28,933 bases of DNA from Methylococcaceae bacterium (GCA_030618325.1 JAUXDP010000004.1:1-28933); one strand, 5' to 3'; positions 15,728-25,060 are shown, numbered from the stretch's first letter. Numbers and translations: made by a program. The notes: generated by a model not told the origin, from the letters alone.

Positions 15728-18271
15728 TCAAAAAGGCAGGTTAAGATCAGGTTTGATTTGTAACATCACTTCTTTGAATTGACCCTGGATTTTGGTCAAA
15801 GCGCCCTCAGTTTCTGCTTCAAAACGAACCATTAATGAAGGTGTGGTATTAGAGGCTCTGACTAACCCCCAGCCATCAGAAAATTCTACTCTTAACCCGT
15901 CAATATCGGTGATTTTGGAATCACTGAAATTGGCCTTTTTAAGCATTTCAGCAACAAAGTCAAATTTTTCTCCGTCAGCAAGAGGCACCAGAAGCTCAGG
16001 AGTGTTAATACTGTCAGGAAAATCGGCAAAAACTTCGTTGCTGCTACGGGTATCCTCAGCAAGGATCTCTACCATTCTTGCTGCAGCATACAAAGCATCA
16101 TCAAAGCCAAACCAGCGATCATTAAAGAAAATGTGTCCACTCATCTCCCCGGCTAATTTTGCTCCAGTTTCCTTGATCTTGGCTTTCATAAAAGAGTGTC
16201 CGGTTTTCCACATAGTGGGTCGACCTCCATACTTACGAATCTCATCATCCAAATGTCGTGAACATTTCACATCATAAATAATCTCTGATCCGGGTTTTCG
16301 TTCCAATACATTTTTAGCAAATACCATCATTTGTCGGTCTGGCCATATGATTTTTCCATTGGAATCAACAATACCTAAGCGATCCCCATCACCATCAAAA
16401 GCAAAACCAACATCTGCATTATTTTCCCGCACGGCTTTTACTAAATCTTCCAAATTTTCTGGTTTGCTGGGGTCAGGATGATGATTGGGGAAGTTGCCAT
16501 CGATATCACAATAAAGTTCGATGACTTCGCAGCCTATTGTTTTCAATAGGGTTGGCCCTAATTCACCGGCAACGCCATTGCCGCAATCAAGTACGATTTT
16601 CATAGGCCTGGCTATCTGAATGTCTTCTGCAATCATTCCAATATACTCATTAATGAACATATTGTTTTGATCTATCGTACCCTCCGCTCCGCTAACATAA
16701 TCCTCATTATCGATTCTCTGTTTCAATTTCTGGATTTTTTCCCCAGACAAGGTTTCACCACCGATGACAATTTTTACTCCATTGTCCTCCGGTGGGTTGT
16801 GACTTCCTGTCACCATAAGCCCGCAACGACCTTCATTATGGTAGGTTACAAAATATAATACTGGAGTTGGCGCTATACCTAAATCAAGGACATTTGTGCC
16901 TGTGGAAATTAGACCTTTTACCAATGAATCTGCAAGGTCTGGGCTAGATAATCTCCCATCTCGGGCAATGACTATTGATTGGCAGTGTTTTTCTTTTACC
17001 TCAGAACCAATTGCACGGCCAATGTCATAGGCCATATCTTTGTTAAGTACTTTACCGGCTTCACCGCGAATATCATTTGCACGAAAAATTGTTGCTGCTT
17101 GATCGATATTTGCAGGTGCCGGCTCATTTACGATCTCAGGAGCTGACTGCTTGGCTGGTTCTACTGGTTCTAGAAATTGTTCAACAGTGGCAGACTCGGT
17201 CTCCTTAAAAGTTTCAGAAACTTCAATTCCTTCGATTCCTTCAAGCTCCTTACTTTCTTGTAAAAAACTCATATCTTCTAAATCACGGGAGTCATCAAAA
17301 AAGCTGGATAACCCGTCATCTTCAAGACCTTCAGACTCAGTATCTTCATTTTCCATCACTCTTTTAAATTGTACCAGCGTAGAAATACTTGCCCTCATTT
17401 CATTTAATGAAACGGGGTAATTCCCTAATGGTTTATTTGTCATCAGGTCTTTAACAACTTTTACCACGCTGCCTTGGTCCTCTCGGAGCATTTCAAGAAT
17501 ACGGCGAAACCCAAATACAAAAGCCAATGACAATAGTAAGGCAGGAATTGCAATGGTTGCTCCAATAATGCTCAAATCCCCGAATTCTGCATCATTGCTG
17601 TCCCAATATTGAATGAGCCAGGCTGTTCCAGGTATTTCGATTGTTTTGGTGCTCGTGGAATCCAGAAGATCCTTATTTCCATGGGTCTGAATAACTACTT
17701 TTCCTTGGTTGAGGGCTATTAATCCCTGATCCGTTTCTGCTTCATTGATAATCTTGTTTAGAAAATCATATTGTAGACTTGCCAGAATAACACCTATAAC
17801 TCGTCCTTTTCTCTTGATCTGTCTGGCAATTGCCAGGTGGCGGTGTTCTCCGCTGCCCTGGATAACCGCTGGTTGGTGTTTGTTAGGCGTTTCTTTTACC
17901 AGGTCAAGGTCAGCAAATCCCAAGTGAGGGGTATTAGTCTTATCTAAATCTGCCGATTCGGGCAGCAAGACTCTGACTATCATTGCACCAGGCAGGTAAT
18001 TTTCCATTTCAATAGCCAGTGCTTGCATGGTAGACTGATTTTCGGCTCTAACAGCAGCTATCAAAACTGGGTTTTCAGCCATTTGGTCAAGTATTTGACT
18101 TAATATATTTATTTGTCCCGATATTCTATACGCAACCCCTTTAGCAAGATTGTTCCCTGCATTTTCATGTGCTTGTGTGATCTGGGTTTTTGAAAACAAA
18201 TAGACACCACCGCCGACCAAAATGATCAACGTCACTGCTAGTACTGCTAAAATCGAAAAAATACGAGCCAT
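15728..18271 (-). CDS. algC: Phosphomannomutase/phosphoglucomutase with N-terminal membrane sensor-like domain
   Basis: The C-terminal part (about 395-847) is a complete AlgC-type alpha-D-phosphohexomutase making mannose-1-P or glucose-1-P for exopolysaccharide and LPS sugars. Active-site loops: phosphoserine Ser490 in TGSHNP, metal loop FDGDGDR with Asp626, Asp628 and Asp630, sugar loop GEMSGH (708-713), phosphate loop RASNTTP (805-811). The N-terminal 390 residues are extra: a membrane helix at 4-27, about 200 extracytoplasmic residues, a second helix near 233-257, a charged helix and an acidic linker (about 305-390). This resembles a periplasmic ligand-binding sensor. Long AlgC forms with such an extension occur in other gammaproteobacteria. 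ATG 18271 has AGGAG; 27 bases after dut. Confidence 0.93.
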   Translation of the reverse strand: MARIFSILAVLAVTLIILVGGGVYLFSKTQITQAHENAGNNLAKGVAYRISGQINILSQILDQMAENPVLIAAVRAENQSTMQALAIEMENYLPGAMIVRVLLPESADLDKTNTPHLGFADLDLVKETPNKHQPAVIQGSGEHRHLAIARQIKRKGRVIGVILASLQYDFLNKIINEAETDQGLIALNQGKVVIQTHGNKDLLDSTSTKTIEIPGTAWLIQYWDSNDAEFGDLSIIGATIAIPALLLSLAFVFGFRRILEMLREDQGSVVKVVKDLMTNKPLGNYPVSLNEMRASISTLVQFKRVMENEDTESEGLEDDGLSSFFDDSRDLEDMSFLQESKELEGIEGIEVSETFKETESATVEQFLEPVEPAKQSAPEIVNEPAPANIDQAATIFRANDIRGEAGKVLNKDMAYDIGRAIGSEVKEKHCQSIVIARDGRLSSPDLADSLVKGLISTGTNVLDLGIAPTPVLYFVTYHNEGRCGLMVTGSHNPPEDNGVKIVIGGETLSGEKIQKLKQRIDNEDYVSGAEGTIDQNNMFINEYIGMIAEDIQIARPMKIVLDCGNGVAGELGPTLLKTIGCEVIELYCDIDGNFPNHHPDPSKPENLEDLVKAVRENNADVGFAFDGDGDRLGIVDSNGKIIWPDRQMMVFAKNVLERKPGSEIIYDVKCSRHLDDEIRKYGGRPTMWKTGHSFMKAKIKETGAKLAGEMSGHIFFNDRWFGFDDALYAAARMVEILAEDTRSSNEVFADFPDSINTPELLVPLADGEKFDFVAEMLKKANFSDSKITDIDGLRVEFSDGWGLVRASNTTPSLMVRFEAETEGALTKIQGQFKEVMLQIKPDLNLPF

Positions 18272-18298
18272 TTATATCAACTCCTGACCGAAAATAAG

Positions 18299-18754
18299 TT
18301 ACTGTCGACCTGTGTGTCCAAAACCACCCTCCCCACGATGACTTTCGTCAAATTCTGTCATTATTTCAAACTGTGTTTGTACGATCGGAACGAACACCAT
18401 TTGTGCTATCCGCTCACCGACCTTGATGGTAAATTCCTGTTGCCCTCTATTCCAGCAGGAAACAAAAACCTGGCCTTGATAATCGGAATCTATCAGTCCC
18501 ACCAGATTGCCTAAAACAATGCCATGTTTATGCCCAAGGCCAGATCTTGGTAATAATACCGCCGCCATAGTTGAATCTGCAATATGTATGGCAAAACCGC
18601 TGGGAATCAAGGTTGTTTCTCCGGGCGCCAATAAAACAGGCTCCTCCAGGCAAGCTCTAATATCGAGACCTGCAGAACCACCTGTGGCGTAGTCTGGCAA
18701 AGGAATCTCATTGCCAAGGCGCTGGTCCAAAATTTTAAGTTGTACTTTTTTCAT
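18299..18754 (-). CDS. dut: dUTP diphosphatase
   Basis: Hydrolyses dUTP to dUMP and pyrophosphate, keeping uracil out of DNA and feeding dTMP synthesis. The homotrimeric-type motifs are in order: GSAGLDIRA (I), PRSGLG (II), GLIDSDYQGQ with catalytic Asp89 (III), GERIAQMVF (IV) and RGEGGFGHTG (V, completing the neighbour's site). I start at ATG 18754 (MKKVQLKILD, 151 residues), matching the E. coli start and length; a TTG at 18769 would add five residues. The start lies within the 3' end of coaBC, a 20-base overlap, so translation is likely coupled. Confidence 0.95.
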   Translation of the reverse strand: MKKVQLKILDQRLGNEIPLPDYATGGSAGLDIRACLEEPVLLAPGETTLIPSGFAIHIADSTMAAVLLPRSGLGHKHGIVLGNLVGLIDSDYQGQVFVSCWNRGQQEFTIKVGERIAQMVFVPIVQTQFEIMTEFDESHRGEGGFGHTGRQ

Positions 18755-19943
18755 CCATTCTCTCAGCAATTAATGCGATTAATTTCTTGGCCAGTTCATT
18801 TTTATCCATCAGCTCGAAAGTTTGTTGCCCATTTCGCCAAAACACCTGTAAGGCATTTTTATCATCTTCAAAGCCGCCAACATCTTTACCTACCCAATTT
18901 GCGGCGATCATATCCAGTTTTTTGCGTTCTAGTTTGCCTCTAGCATATCTCTCTAGGTCATCGGTTTCAGCTGCAAAACCGACTGTGAAAGGGCGGGGGG
19001 TTGAACTGGCTACAGCCCCTAAAATATCTTTATTTTTATAAAGTGTTATGGATGTCTGTTCGGCATGTTTTTTTATTTTTTTTTGCTTTATTTCACCCGG
19101 GCTATAGTCTGCGACAGCAGCAGTACCAATATAAACATCATGAAAGCCAGAGCGCTGTAATACTTCATCATACATTTGCACTGCCGTTTCAACTTTGACC
19201 AAACTAACTTCGGAGTGGGGAACCAGACTGACCGGACCACTAACCAATGTGACGGTAGCGCCTTCAGCGATGGCCGCATCCGCGAGCGCATACCCCATCT
19301 TACCAGAGCTTCTATTAGTAATATAGCGTACTGGATCTAACGGTTCTCGTGTAGGTCCTGCGCTAATCAAAACTGATTTTCCTTGTAATAGGGAAGTAGG
19401 CTTATTGGTAATTAGCTGTGCGCAAATATCAACAGGTTCAGTCATGCGTCCATATCCCCGTTCACCACAGGCCTGATCTCCGGCTTCAGGGCCAATAATG
19501 TTAATCCCATGCTGTTCTAATCTCTTAAGATTTTCCTGAGTCACAACTTTATTCCACATCGCCTGGTTCATCGCCGGGGCTATATAGACTGGGCATTCCG
19601 ATGCTAAATACAGGGTTGTCAGTAAATCATCAGCAATACCATGACTAAATTTAGCAATAATATCAGCACTGGCGGGAGCAACAACCAGCATATCCGCCCA
19701 ACGCGCCAGATTAATATGGCCCATTGCATTTTCCTGGCTTACATCGAGCAATTCTGTTGCAACAGGATGTCCAGATAGCGCCTGGAAGGTTAGCGGTGTA
19801 ACAAACTGCTGGGCGGCACGCGTCATTACTACGCGAACCTCAGTGTTTTCTTTACGTAGCAGCCTTACCAGCTCAGCAGACTTGTAAGCTGCGATACCGC
19901 CAGTAACTGCCAATAATATTTTTTTATTAATTTTGCTTACCAC
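18735..19943 (-). CDS. coaBC: Bifunctional phosphopantothenoylcysteine decarboxylase/synthetase
   Basis: Two successive steps of coenzyme A synthesis. CoaC domain (about 1-185): FMN-binding TGGIAAYKSAELVRLLR, catalytic His76 in GHINLARWAD, PASADIIAKFSHGIADDLL, APAMNQAMW and the Cys159 lid ACGERGYGRM. CoaB domain (about 186-402): ISAGPTREPLDPVRYITNRS with Asn210, SGKMGYALA, and TAAVADYSP. At 402 residues it is of full length. The start is a GTG at 19943, with only a weak GAG upstream, 79 bases from the divergent radC start. First gene of the operon. It overlaps dut by 20 bases. Confidence 0.96.
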   Translation of the reverse strand: MVSKINKKILLAVTGGIAAYKSAELVRLLRKENTEVRVVMTRAAQQFVTPLTFQALSGHPVATELLDVSQENAMGHINLARWADMLVVAPASADIIAKFSHGIADDLLTTLYLASECPVYIAPAMNQAMWNKVVTQENLKRLEQHGINIIGPEAGDQACGERGYGRMTEPVDICAQLITNKPTSLLQGKSVLISAGPTREPLDPVRYITNRSSGKMGYALADAAIAEGATVTLVSGPVSLVPHSEVSLVKVETAVQMYDEVLQRSGFHDVYIGTAAVADYSPGEIKQKKIKKHAEQTSITLYKNKDILGAVASSTPRPFTVGFAAETDDLERYARGKLERKKLDMIAANWVGKDVGGFEDDKNALQVFWRNGQQTFELMDKNELAKKLIALIAERMDEKSTT

Positions 19944-20022
19944 GACTCAGTTATAACGTTCTATTATGGCAAGTTTAGACGATTTCTTCTATGCTTACTT
20001 GATTATTGTCAAGGAGATTCTA

Positions 20023-20697
20023 TTGTCCATCACCGATTGGCCGGAACAAGAACGCCCCAGAGAAAAATTACTAATGCGCGGCTCTGCTGCACTTACCGAT
20101 GCTGAATTGTTGGCAATTTTTCTACGTACGGGTACTCGGGGGAAAACAGCGGTTGATTTGGCAAAGGAATTATTGCAGGATTTTGGTTCGTTAAAAGCCT
20201 TACTGGGTGCAGATTGCCAACGCTTTTGCCAAAGTCTCGGCCTGGGTACAGCCAAATACGCACAGCTTCAGGCCGTATTGGAAATGGCCAGACGGCATTT
20301 TATCGAAGTCTTGCAGCATAGTGATGCGCTTTCTAGCCCGGAAGCAACACAGGCTTATTTGAGTGCACAACTAAGAGGCTATAACTATGAGGTATTTGCT
20401 TGTTTGTTCCTCGATAACAAACACCGAATCATAAAGTTGGAAGAGTTGTTTCGTGGCACTATAGACGGTGCCAGTGTTTACCCCAGGGAAGTAGCGAAAC
20501 GAGCCTTACACCATAATGCTGCAGCGGTTATCTTTGCTCACAACCATCCTTCAGGTGTCTCTGAACCCAGCCAGGCAGACAAGCAAATCACCGATAAACT
20601 GAAACAGGCATTAATGTTATTGGATATCCGTGTGCTGGATCATTTTATTATTGGTGATGGCATACCTTATTCATTTGCGAAACATGGTTTGTTATAA
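20023..20697 (+). CDS. radC: RadC family protein (MPN/JAB domain)
   Basis: RadC proteins carry an N-terminal helix-hairpin-helix-like region and a C-terminal JAMM metalloprotease-like domain; the old DNA-repair role is disputed and the biochemical function is not settled. Here DWPEQERPREKLLMRG opens the protein and the JAMM motif HNHPSG is at 173-178, followed by PSQADKQIT. I choose TTG 20023 (MSITDWPEQE, 224 residues): it has a perfect AAGGAG six bases upstream and fits the E. coli length of 222. An ATG at 19966 would add 19 residues with no ribosome site and no family support. Divergent from coaBC, as in Pseudomonas. Confidence 0.93.
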   Translation: MSITDWPEQERPREKLLMRGSAALTDAELLAIFLRTGTRGKTAVDLAKELLQDFGSLKALLGADCQRFCQSLGLGTAKYAQLQAVLEMARRHFIEVLQHSDALSSPEATQAYLSAQLRGYNYEVFACLFLDNKHRIIKLEELFRGTIDGASVYPREVAKRALHHNAAAVIFAHNHPSGVSEPSQADKQITDKLKQALMLLDIRVLDHFIIGDGIPYSFAKHGLL

Positions 20698-20718
20698 CTA
20701 CCATCACCTTTATTTCAA

Positions 20719-21450
20719 TTATTCTTTTTCGTAGGAAAATTCAGCCTGAATAGCTGGTGGCTGTACAGTGAAAAACTTTTTAAAGTACGGCATAAAGCTG
20801 GCTGTAATAGGAATTGAATAAAAACAATACATCGCAGCAGCTTCCCCGGTTGTTACACCGAAGTACCATTGCGGCATAAACAATGTCATTATGGCCCCGG
20901 CAAAATGGTAGGAGGCAATTTTCCAGTTATTTTTCCACAGAAAACCACTGACTCCTAAGGCGAATAGCGAGCCATGCGTAACCAGCAAACCAAAGGCACT
21001 GGGGATGTTATAGCCGATATGATATTTACCCATAAATAGGCAGGCAATCATATCGCCGATAAAGTTAGGTTCAATATCAAACAGCTGCCATTGTTGTGGC
21101 AAGAAGCTAAAAATCAGAAACATACCGCTTAAAGTAGCGCCGAGGACAGTAGCTTTTTTTAGTGCAGTTTTGTCTGATGAGTAGGTTGCCAGTGCTGGCA
21201 TAATTGCTAACGCCTGCATACTGATATGATAGGTCGATAATTCACTCAAAAACAGGTTGGTTCCAAAACCACATTGATCTGCAACCGGATAGGCAAAATA
21301 CTGAATAAATTCCATCAGGGAAAAATGGAAAATTGCATAGGCTCTGGCAGCCCGAACCCAAAGGGGCTCACTTTTATCCAGATAAGTAACACTAGAGGCG
21401 GCAAGTCCAACAAGACCTAGCCCAAGAGACATATCGGCACTAAAACACAT
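20719..21450 (-). CDS. Multi-pass membrane protein of unknown function beginning MCFS
   Basis: A 243-residue hydrophobic protein, about seven predicted membrane helices, ending in a short charged cytoplasmic-type tail (FSYEKE). It begins MCFSADMSLG; proteins beginning MC(F/W)S with a similar length and helix pattern exist as an uncharacterised bacterial membrane family (I think DUF5765-like, not certain). Polar features within the helices include HFSLMEFIQYFAYP, GKYHIGYNIPS and a conserved-looking HFAG. I start at ATG 21450, which puts Cys at position 2; a TTG at 21471 would add seven residues. The gene is convergent with radC and 21 bases from it, and downstream of the TonB receptor with a 125-base gap. 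Confidence 0.7.
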   Translation of the reverse strand: MCFSADMSLGLGLVGLAASSVTYLDKSEPLWVRAARAYAIFHFSLMEFIQYFAYPVADQCGFGTNLFLSELSTYHISMQALAIMPALATYSSDKTALKKATVLGATLSGMFLIFSFLPQQWQLFDIEPNFIGDMIACLFMGKYHIGYNIPSAFGLLVTHGSLFALGVSGFLWKNNWKIASYHFAGAIMTLFMPQWYFGVTTGEAAAMYCFYSIPITASFMPYFKKFFTVQPPAIQAEFSYEKE

Positions 21451-21575
21451 GACTACTAAACCCTGACACAAAATTATTAAGGTGCATAATTATACAAGGG
21501 TTTTAGCATATGGTTTGATGTATTTTGTATAAATTTTGAACTTTGCAGGTTAACTAGCAATCTCTTAAGTTTGGC

Positions 21576-23990
21576 TTAAAAGCTAACCCGCACACCACTC
21601 CAGACACCGAATGGTGGTGCTACCCCTACAAATTTGGGATTGGAAAAACTTTCAAAACCAGGTAATTCGTTTGATTCACCGAGCAAACCAAAGGATTCAT
21701 ATTTGTTATCCGCGACATTTTCCATCAATACAAATAATGAGAAATTGTCGTTGATTGCATAGCTGCCATGTAGATTAAGCACCCAGTATGGCTCTAGCTC
21801 TGAAAGATAATTTCCTTCATCACCACGTACATGTTGCCCGGAATTAAATGAAATATCCGCACCAACTTTAAGGCCTTTAATAATCGTAACTTCAAGACCA
21901 GCATTCAATTGATGTTGCGGAATGCCAGGAATGCGATCACCTTTATCTACACCTATCAAACCCGTTAATTCATTGCGGTTGGGGTGTGTTGGGCTACTGA
22001 TAGAAAAGGAGTCTTGAAAAGTGGCCTCAATAAAACTGTAATTGGTATACCAGTCTACTCGATCCCACACGTTGCCGCGCAGATTGACCTCAATTCCCAT
22101 TCGCCGAGTATCACCGATATTATCAAAGAAACCGATGTTGGATGTGGCACCACCGGTGGATTGAAACATGATGTCATTGTTATTGATTGTATGAAAGAAA
22201 GTTACATTCCAGGCTAAATCATCCCAAATTTTACCTCTTACGCCAGCCTCAAAGCTTTTGGCTACCACTTGTTCCAAGTGCGGGTCAGCTAGAAAAGCAT
22301 TGGGTAAACGACATTCATTTTCTGGATCAGAACAGGCCAACTCGATAATAGTTGGTGCTCGGGTTGATTCACTGTAACTACCATAAAAATTCAGGTTGTC
22401 CATGGCCTGCCAAGTTAACCCAACCGATGGGTTAAAACGATCATATTCATGTATTCCGTATAATTCAGGATTGTTTCCTAATTTATCGTTGAGTGTGATC
22501 TTAGTGTGGTTATACCGGCCTGCAACGGTAAATGCCAAGGTATCGGTAAGATCAAAGGTGTCTGTAAAATACCAAGACCAGGTTCGAGTGCTGCCATTCA
22601 TGACCAAGGCATCATCAGGAATAAAAATACCGGTTCGATCAGTACTGCGGTTTTTTTGTAGATGGGCAACTTCTACTCTGGATTTATAATCAACTAAACC
22701 ACGGTCAAAAGAGCCTCCTACGATAAGCTGGTTACCGTGACCAAATACATCGTGTTTGAAAGCGCTTTGTAGATTTACACCAAAACTAGTCTGTTCACGG
22801 GTGCTGATATTATTAATGGCATCTAGAGGGTTTTCCTCAGATGAAGGAATTGGGTTTCCGTTTTGATCGACCAGTAAGTTGTCATCTTCACAGGGTGGAG
22901 CGTCATCATCATCGTCGTCACCGATGGCTAAAAACGAATCTCCCCCACTTTCACACTCAATAAACCCTGAATCATCGCCGTTGAATGAATTAGTAATGGT
23001 TTCCCGCCAGTAGGCATTTCCGGCTAGCTGGATATTATCATTCAGCCAATGAGTTCCTTCCAGAGTGAGGAATTTCATATCATTTTTAGTAATATCTGGT
23101 GAAGTAAAAACAGCACTTCGATTCTGTAAAGCCAGCTCTAATGGAATGGCACCGTTACCAATCAGGTCGCTTTTCCCATAGAGAAACCCCAGATCAACTG
23201 TGGATTCATCAGTGTGCCAACCCACAGTACCGTATATATTCAGTGCATCTGAAGGCGATGCGTCACGCCATCCTTGTTCATCAAAATATCGGACATTTAC
23301 AAAATAACCAAAATCACCATAACTGCCACCACTTTCGGCAGAAACAACCACACGATCATACGAACCCCCGTACACTTCAAGTTTATGTCCTGGAGAGTTA
23401 AATCCATTTTTGGTCTGTATAGAAATAGCGCCACCCAAAGTATTTAAGCCAAATAGCGGATTGGAGCCACCGATCAGATTAATGCTGTGAATCATGGATT
23501 CGGGTATTAAATCCCAATTGACATTATCCCCAAAAGGATCATTGAATCGGGCGCCATTAACAAAGATACTTAAACCTTGTGGCAATCCCAGCAAAGGTGA
23601 AGCTGAATATCCTCGGTAATTTAGGTCAGGTTGTAACGGGTTGTTTTGCGCAGCATTGAGATTCACACTACTAAGATTTCGGCTTAGAAAACTGGTCAAA
23701 TCCAATGCTTCAGAACGATCAATGTCTTCACTGGTAACCGATTGAATATTGGTTGGTATTTTGTTTTTTGGTAGCCCGACACCATGAACCGGACTAACTC
23801 CGATTACTTCAACTTCCGGTAGGGTAACTGGATTATCGTCCGCTTGAACTTGATGCCAAGATGAAAACTGTAAGCTAAGAAATACCCAGATAAATAGGGT
23901 AGGTACGAGTTTATGGTTTGTTTTTCCTGCATTAATGTCCATATTTCGCTGGCCATAAGGCCGGCTTATTCTGTTTGTGATTTCTGTCAT
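21576..23990 (-). CDS. TonB-dependent outer-membrane receptor, substrate unknown
   Basis: An 804-residue TonB-dependent receptor. A signal peptide runs from about Met17 to QVQA-DD (50/51). PEVEVIGVSP is the TonB-box region. The plug domain covers about 75-195 (NKIPTNIQSVTSEDI, INLIGGSNPLFGLNTLGGAI) and a 22-strand type barrel follows, with the family stretch FNPSVGLTWQAMDNLNFYGS and STRAPTIIELAC, ending in an aromatic C-terminus (GVRVSF). An unusual loop at 341-370 holds two cysteines (346, 367) and six aspartates in a row (358-363). Two starts are possible, 23990 or 23942 (Met17); neither has a good ribosome site. No ferric-siderophore sigma pair or TonB/ExbBD lies nearby, so the substrate is open. 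Confidence 0.9.
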   Translation of the reverse strand: MTEITNRISRPYGQRNMDINAGKTNHKLVPTLFIWVFLSLQFSSWHQVQADDNPVTLPEVEVIGVSPVHGVGLPKNKIPTNIQSVTSEDIDRSEALDLTSFLSRNLSSVNLNAAQNNPLQPDLNYRGYSASPLLGLPQGLSIFVNGARFNDPFGDNVNWDLIPESMIHSINLIGGSNPLFGLNTLGGAISIQTKNGFNSPGHKLEVYGGSYDRVVVSAESGGSYGDFGYFVNVRYFDEQGWRDASPSDALNIYGTVGWHTDESTVDLGFLYGKSDLIGNGAIPLELALQNRSAVFTSPDITKNDMKFLTLEGTHWLNDNIQLAGNAYWRETITNSFNGDDSGFIECESGGDSFLAIGDDDDDDAPPCEDDNLLVDQNGNPIPSSEENPLDAINNISTREQTSFGVNLQSAFKHDVFGHGNQLIVGGSFDRGLVDYKSRVEVAHLQKNRSTDRTGIFIPDDALVMNGSTRTWSWYFTDTFDLTDTLAFTVAGRYNHTKITLNDKLGNNPELYGIHEYDRFNPSVGLTWQAMDNLNFYGSYSESTRAPTIIELACSDPENECRLPNAFLADPHLEQVVAKSFEAGVRGKIWDDLAWNVTFFHTINNNDIMFQSTGGATSNIGFFDNIGDTRRMGIEVNLRGNVWDRVDWYTNYSFIEATFQDSFSISSPTHPNRNELTGLIGVDKGDRIPGIPQHQLNAGLEVTIIKGLKVGADISFNSGQHVRGDEGNYLSELEPYWVLNLHGSYAINDNFSLFVLMENVADNKYESFGLLGESNELPGFESFSNPKFVGVAPPFGVWSGVRVSF

Positions 23991-24101
23991 TTCTGGGATG
24001 GAGAATTCAGTTAGCTAGACTAAAGCGAAAGCCTTTATGGATTTATTAGTGGTCAATTCGCGCCTGCGGATAAGGATACTGATTAGTCACAAAAAGTCAT
24101 T

Positions 24102-24114
24102 AGGAAAAATTCCT
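24102..24114. promoter_or_regulatory. Short inverted repeat upstream of the TonB receptor gene
   Basis: AGGAA-AAA-TTCCT, perfect 5-base arms, 112 bases upstream of the receptor start and 12 bases after the purC stop. It could be an operator for the receptor gene, but it is short and does not match a Fur box. No clear promoter was found in this gap. Confidence 0.2.
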
Positions 24115-24125
24115 GAATTAACTTT

Positions 24126-25037
24126 TTACCCTATTCTGGAATGAGGATTCAATAATATCAATTCAGCCTCAAGATATTTTTCGGCACTGGTTTTAACGAT
24201 ATTATCTGGCAGAGAAGGGCCGGGAGCGGTCTTGTTCCAATCCAGGCTTTCCAGATAATCTCGAATGAACTGTTTGTCAAAGCTGGGGGGGCTGATTCCG
24301 ACTTGATATTGCTTGGCAGGCCAGAATCTTGAAGAATCCGGGGTTAACACTTCATCAATCAAATAAAGCGTCTCTTGTTCGTCCAGACCAAATTCAAATT
24401 TGGTGTCAGCAATTATAATCCCTCTATTTTTTGCATAATCAGCTGCTTCGTTATATAGCTGCAAACTAACGTTTCGTACTTTTTCCGCCAACTCTTTTCC
24501 CAACAGATCTACCGTTTTGGCAAATGATATGTTTTTATCATGATCGCCGATTGCTGCTTTAGTTGAGGGCGTATAAATAGCTTCAGGTAATTGTTGGGCT
24601 TGCTGCAAACCTTGCGCTAACTGGATACCGCAGACTGCTCCATTTTTCTGATAATCTTTCCAGCCTGAACCGATTAAATACCCACGAACAATTGCTTCGA
24701 CAGGCAGTGGCCGCAGTTTTTTTACTATAATTGCACGTCCTTCAACCTGCACTCGTTCATCAGCATCTGGAAGCACCTGTTCTAAAGTGATATCCGCCAA
24801 ATGATTGGGGATAATTTTCTGTGTCTTAGCAAACCAGAAGTTAGATACATTGGTTAATACCCGGCCCTTGCCTGGAATTGGTTCTGGCAACACTACATCA
24901 AAGGCCGATATCCTATCCGTAGTGACAATTAGCATATACTGATCATCAATTTCGTAAATATCACGAACTTTTCCCCGAGCCAGCAGTTTCAGGCTGGGCA
25001 GGGATGATTCAAACAAGGCGGCAGGTGCTGCGGTCAT
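24126..25037 (-). CDS. purC: Phosphoribosylaminoimidazole-succinocarboxamide synthase (SAICAR synthetase)
   Basis: Joins CAIR and aspartate in purine synthesis. This is the longer form of about 300 residues (303), typical of yeast and many proteobacteria, not the 237-residue E. coli form. Motifs: LLARGKVRDIYEIDDQYMLI near 17-36, VTTDRISAFDVVLPEPIPGKG, PVEAIVRGYLIGSGWKDY, IADTKFEFGLD, and DEVLTPDSSRFWP. Start ATG 25037 has GAGAGAG upstream. It is a single gene, divergent from djlA, and the gap between them is almost completely taken up by a long palindrome. Confidence 0.96.
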   Translation of the reverse strand: MTAAPAALFESSLPSLKLLARGKVRDIYEIDDQYMLIVTTDRISAFDVVLPEPIPGKGRVLTNVSNFWFAKTQKIIPNHLADITLEQVLPDADERVQVEGRAIIVKKLRPLPVEAIVRGYLIGSGWKDYQKNGAVCGIQLAQGLQQAQQLPEAIYTPSTKAAIGDHDKNISFAKTVDLLGKELAEKVRNVSLQLYNEAADYAKNRGIIIADTKFEFGLDEQETLYLIDEVLTPDSSRFWPAKQYQVGISPPSFDKQFIRDYLESLDWNKTAPGPSLPDNIVKTSAEKYLEAELILLNPHSRIG

Positions 25038-25060
25038 TAGTCTCTCTCTAAAAAACTCAA

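Noticed and set aside
15181..16277. Open frames of 115 and 161 codons on the plus strand across argB and algC
   Set aside because: Antisense shadows of genes with intact catalytic motifs; the composition is serine/isoleucine/proline-rich as expected for reversed codons.
19966..20022. ATG start of radC adding 19 residues
   Set aside because: No ribosome site, and the added residues are not in the family. TTG 20023 has a perfect AAGGAG at ideal distance and gives the family length.
20011..20039. TTGACA on the minus strand in the radC-coaBC gap as the coaBC promoter
   Set aside because: The best -10 candidates are at 15 bases or have poor sequence, so no confident promoter can be placed.
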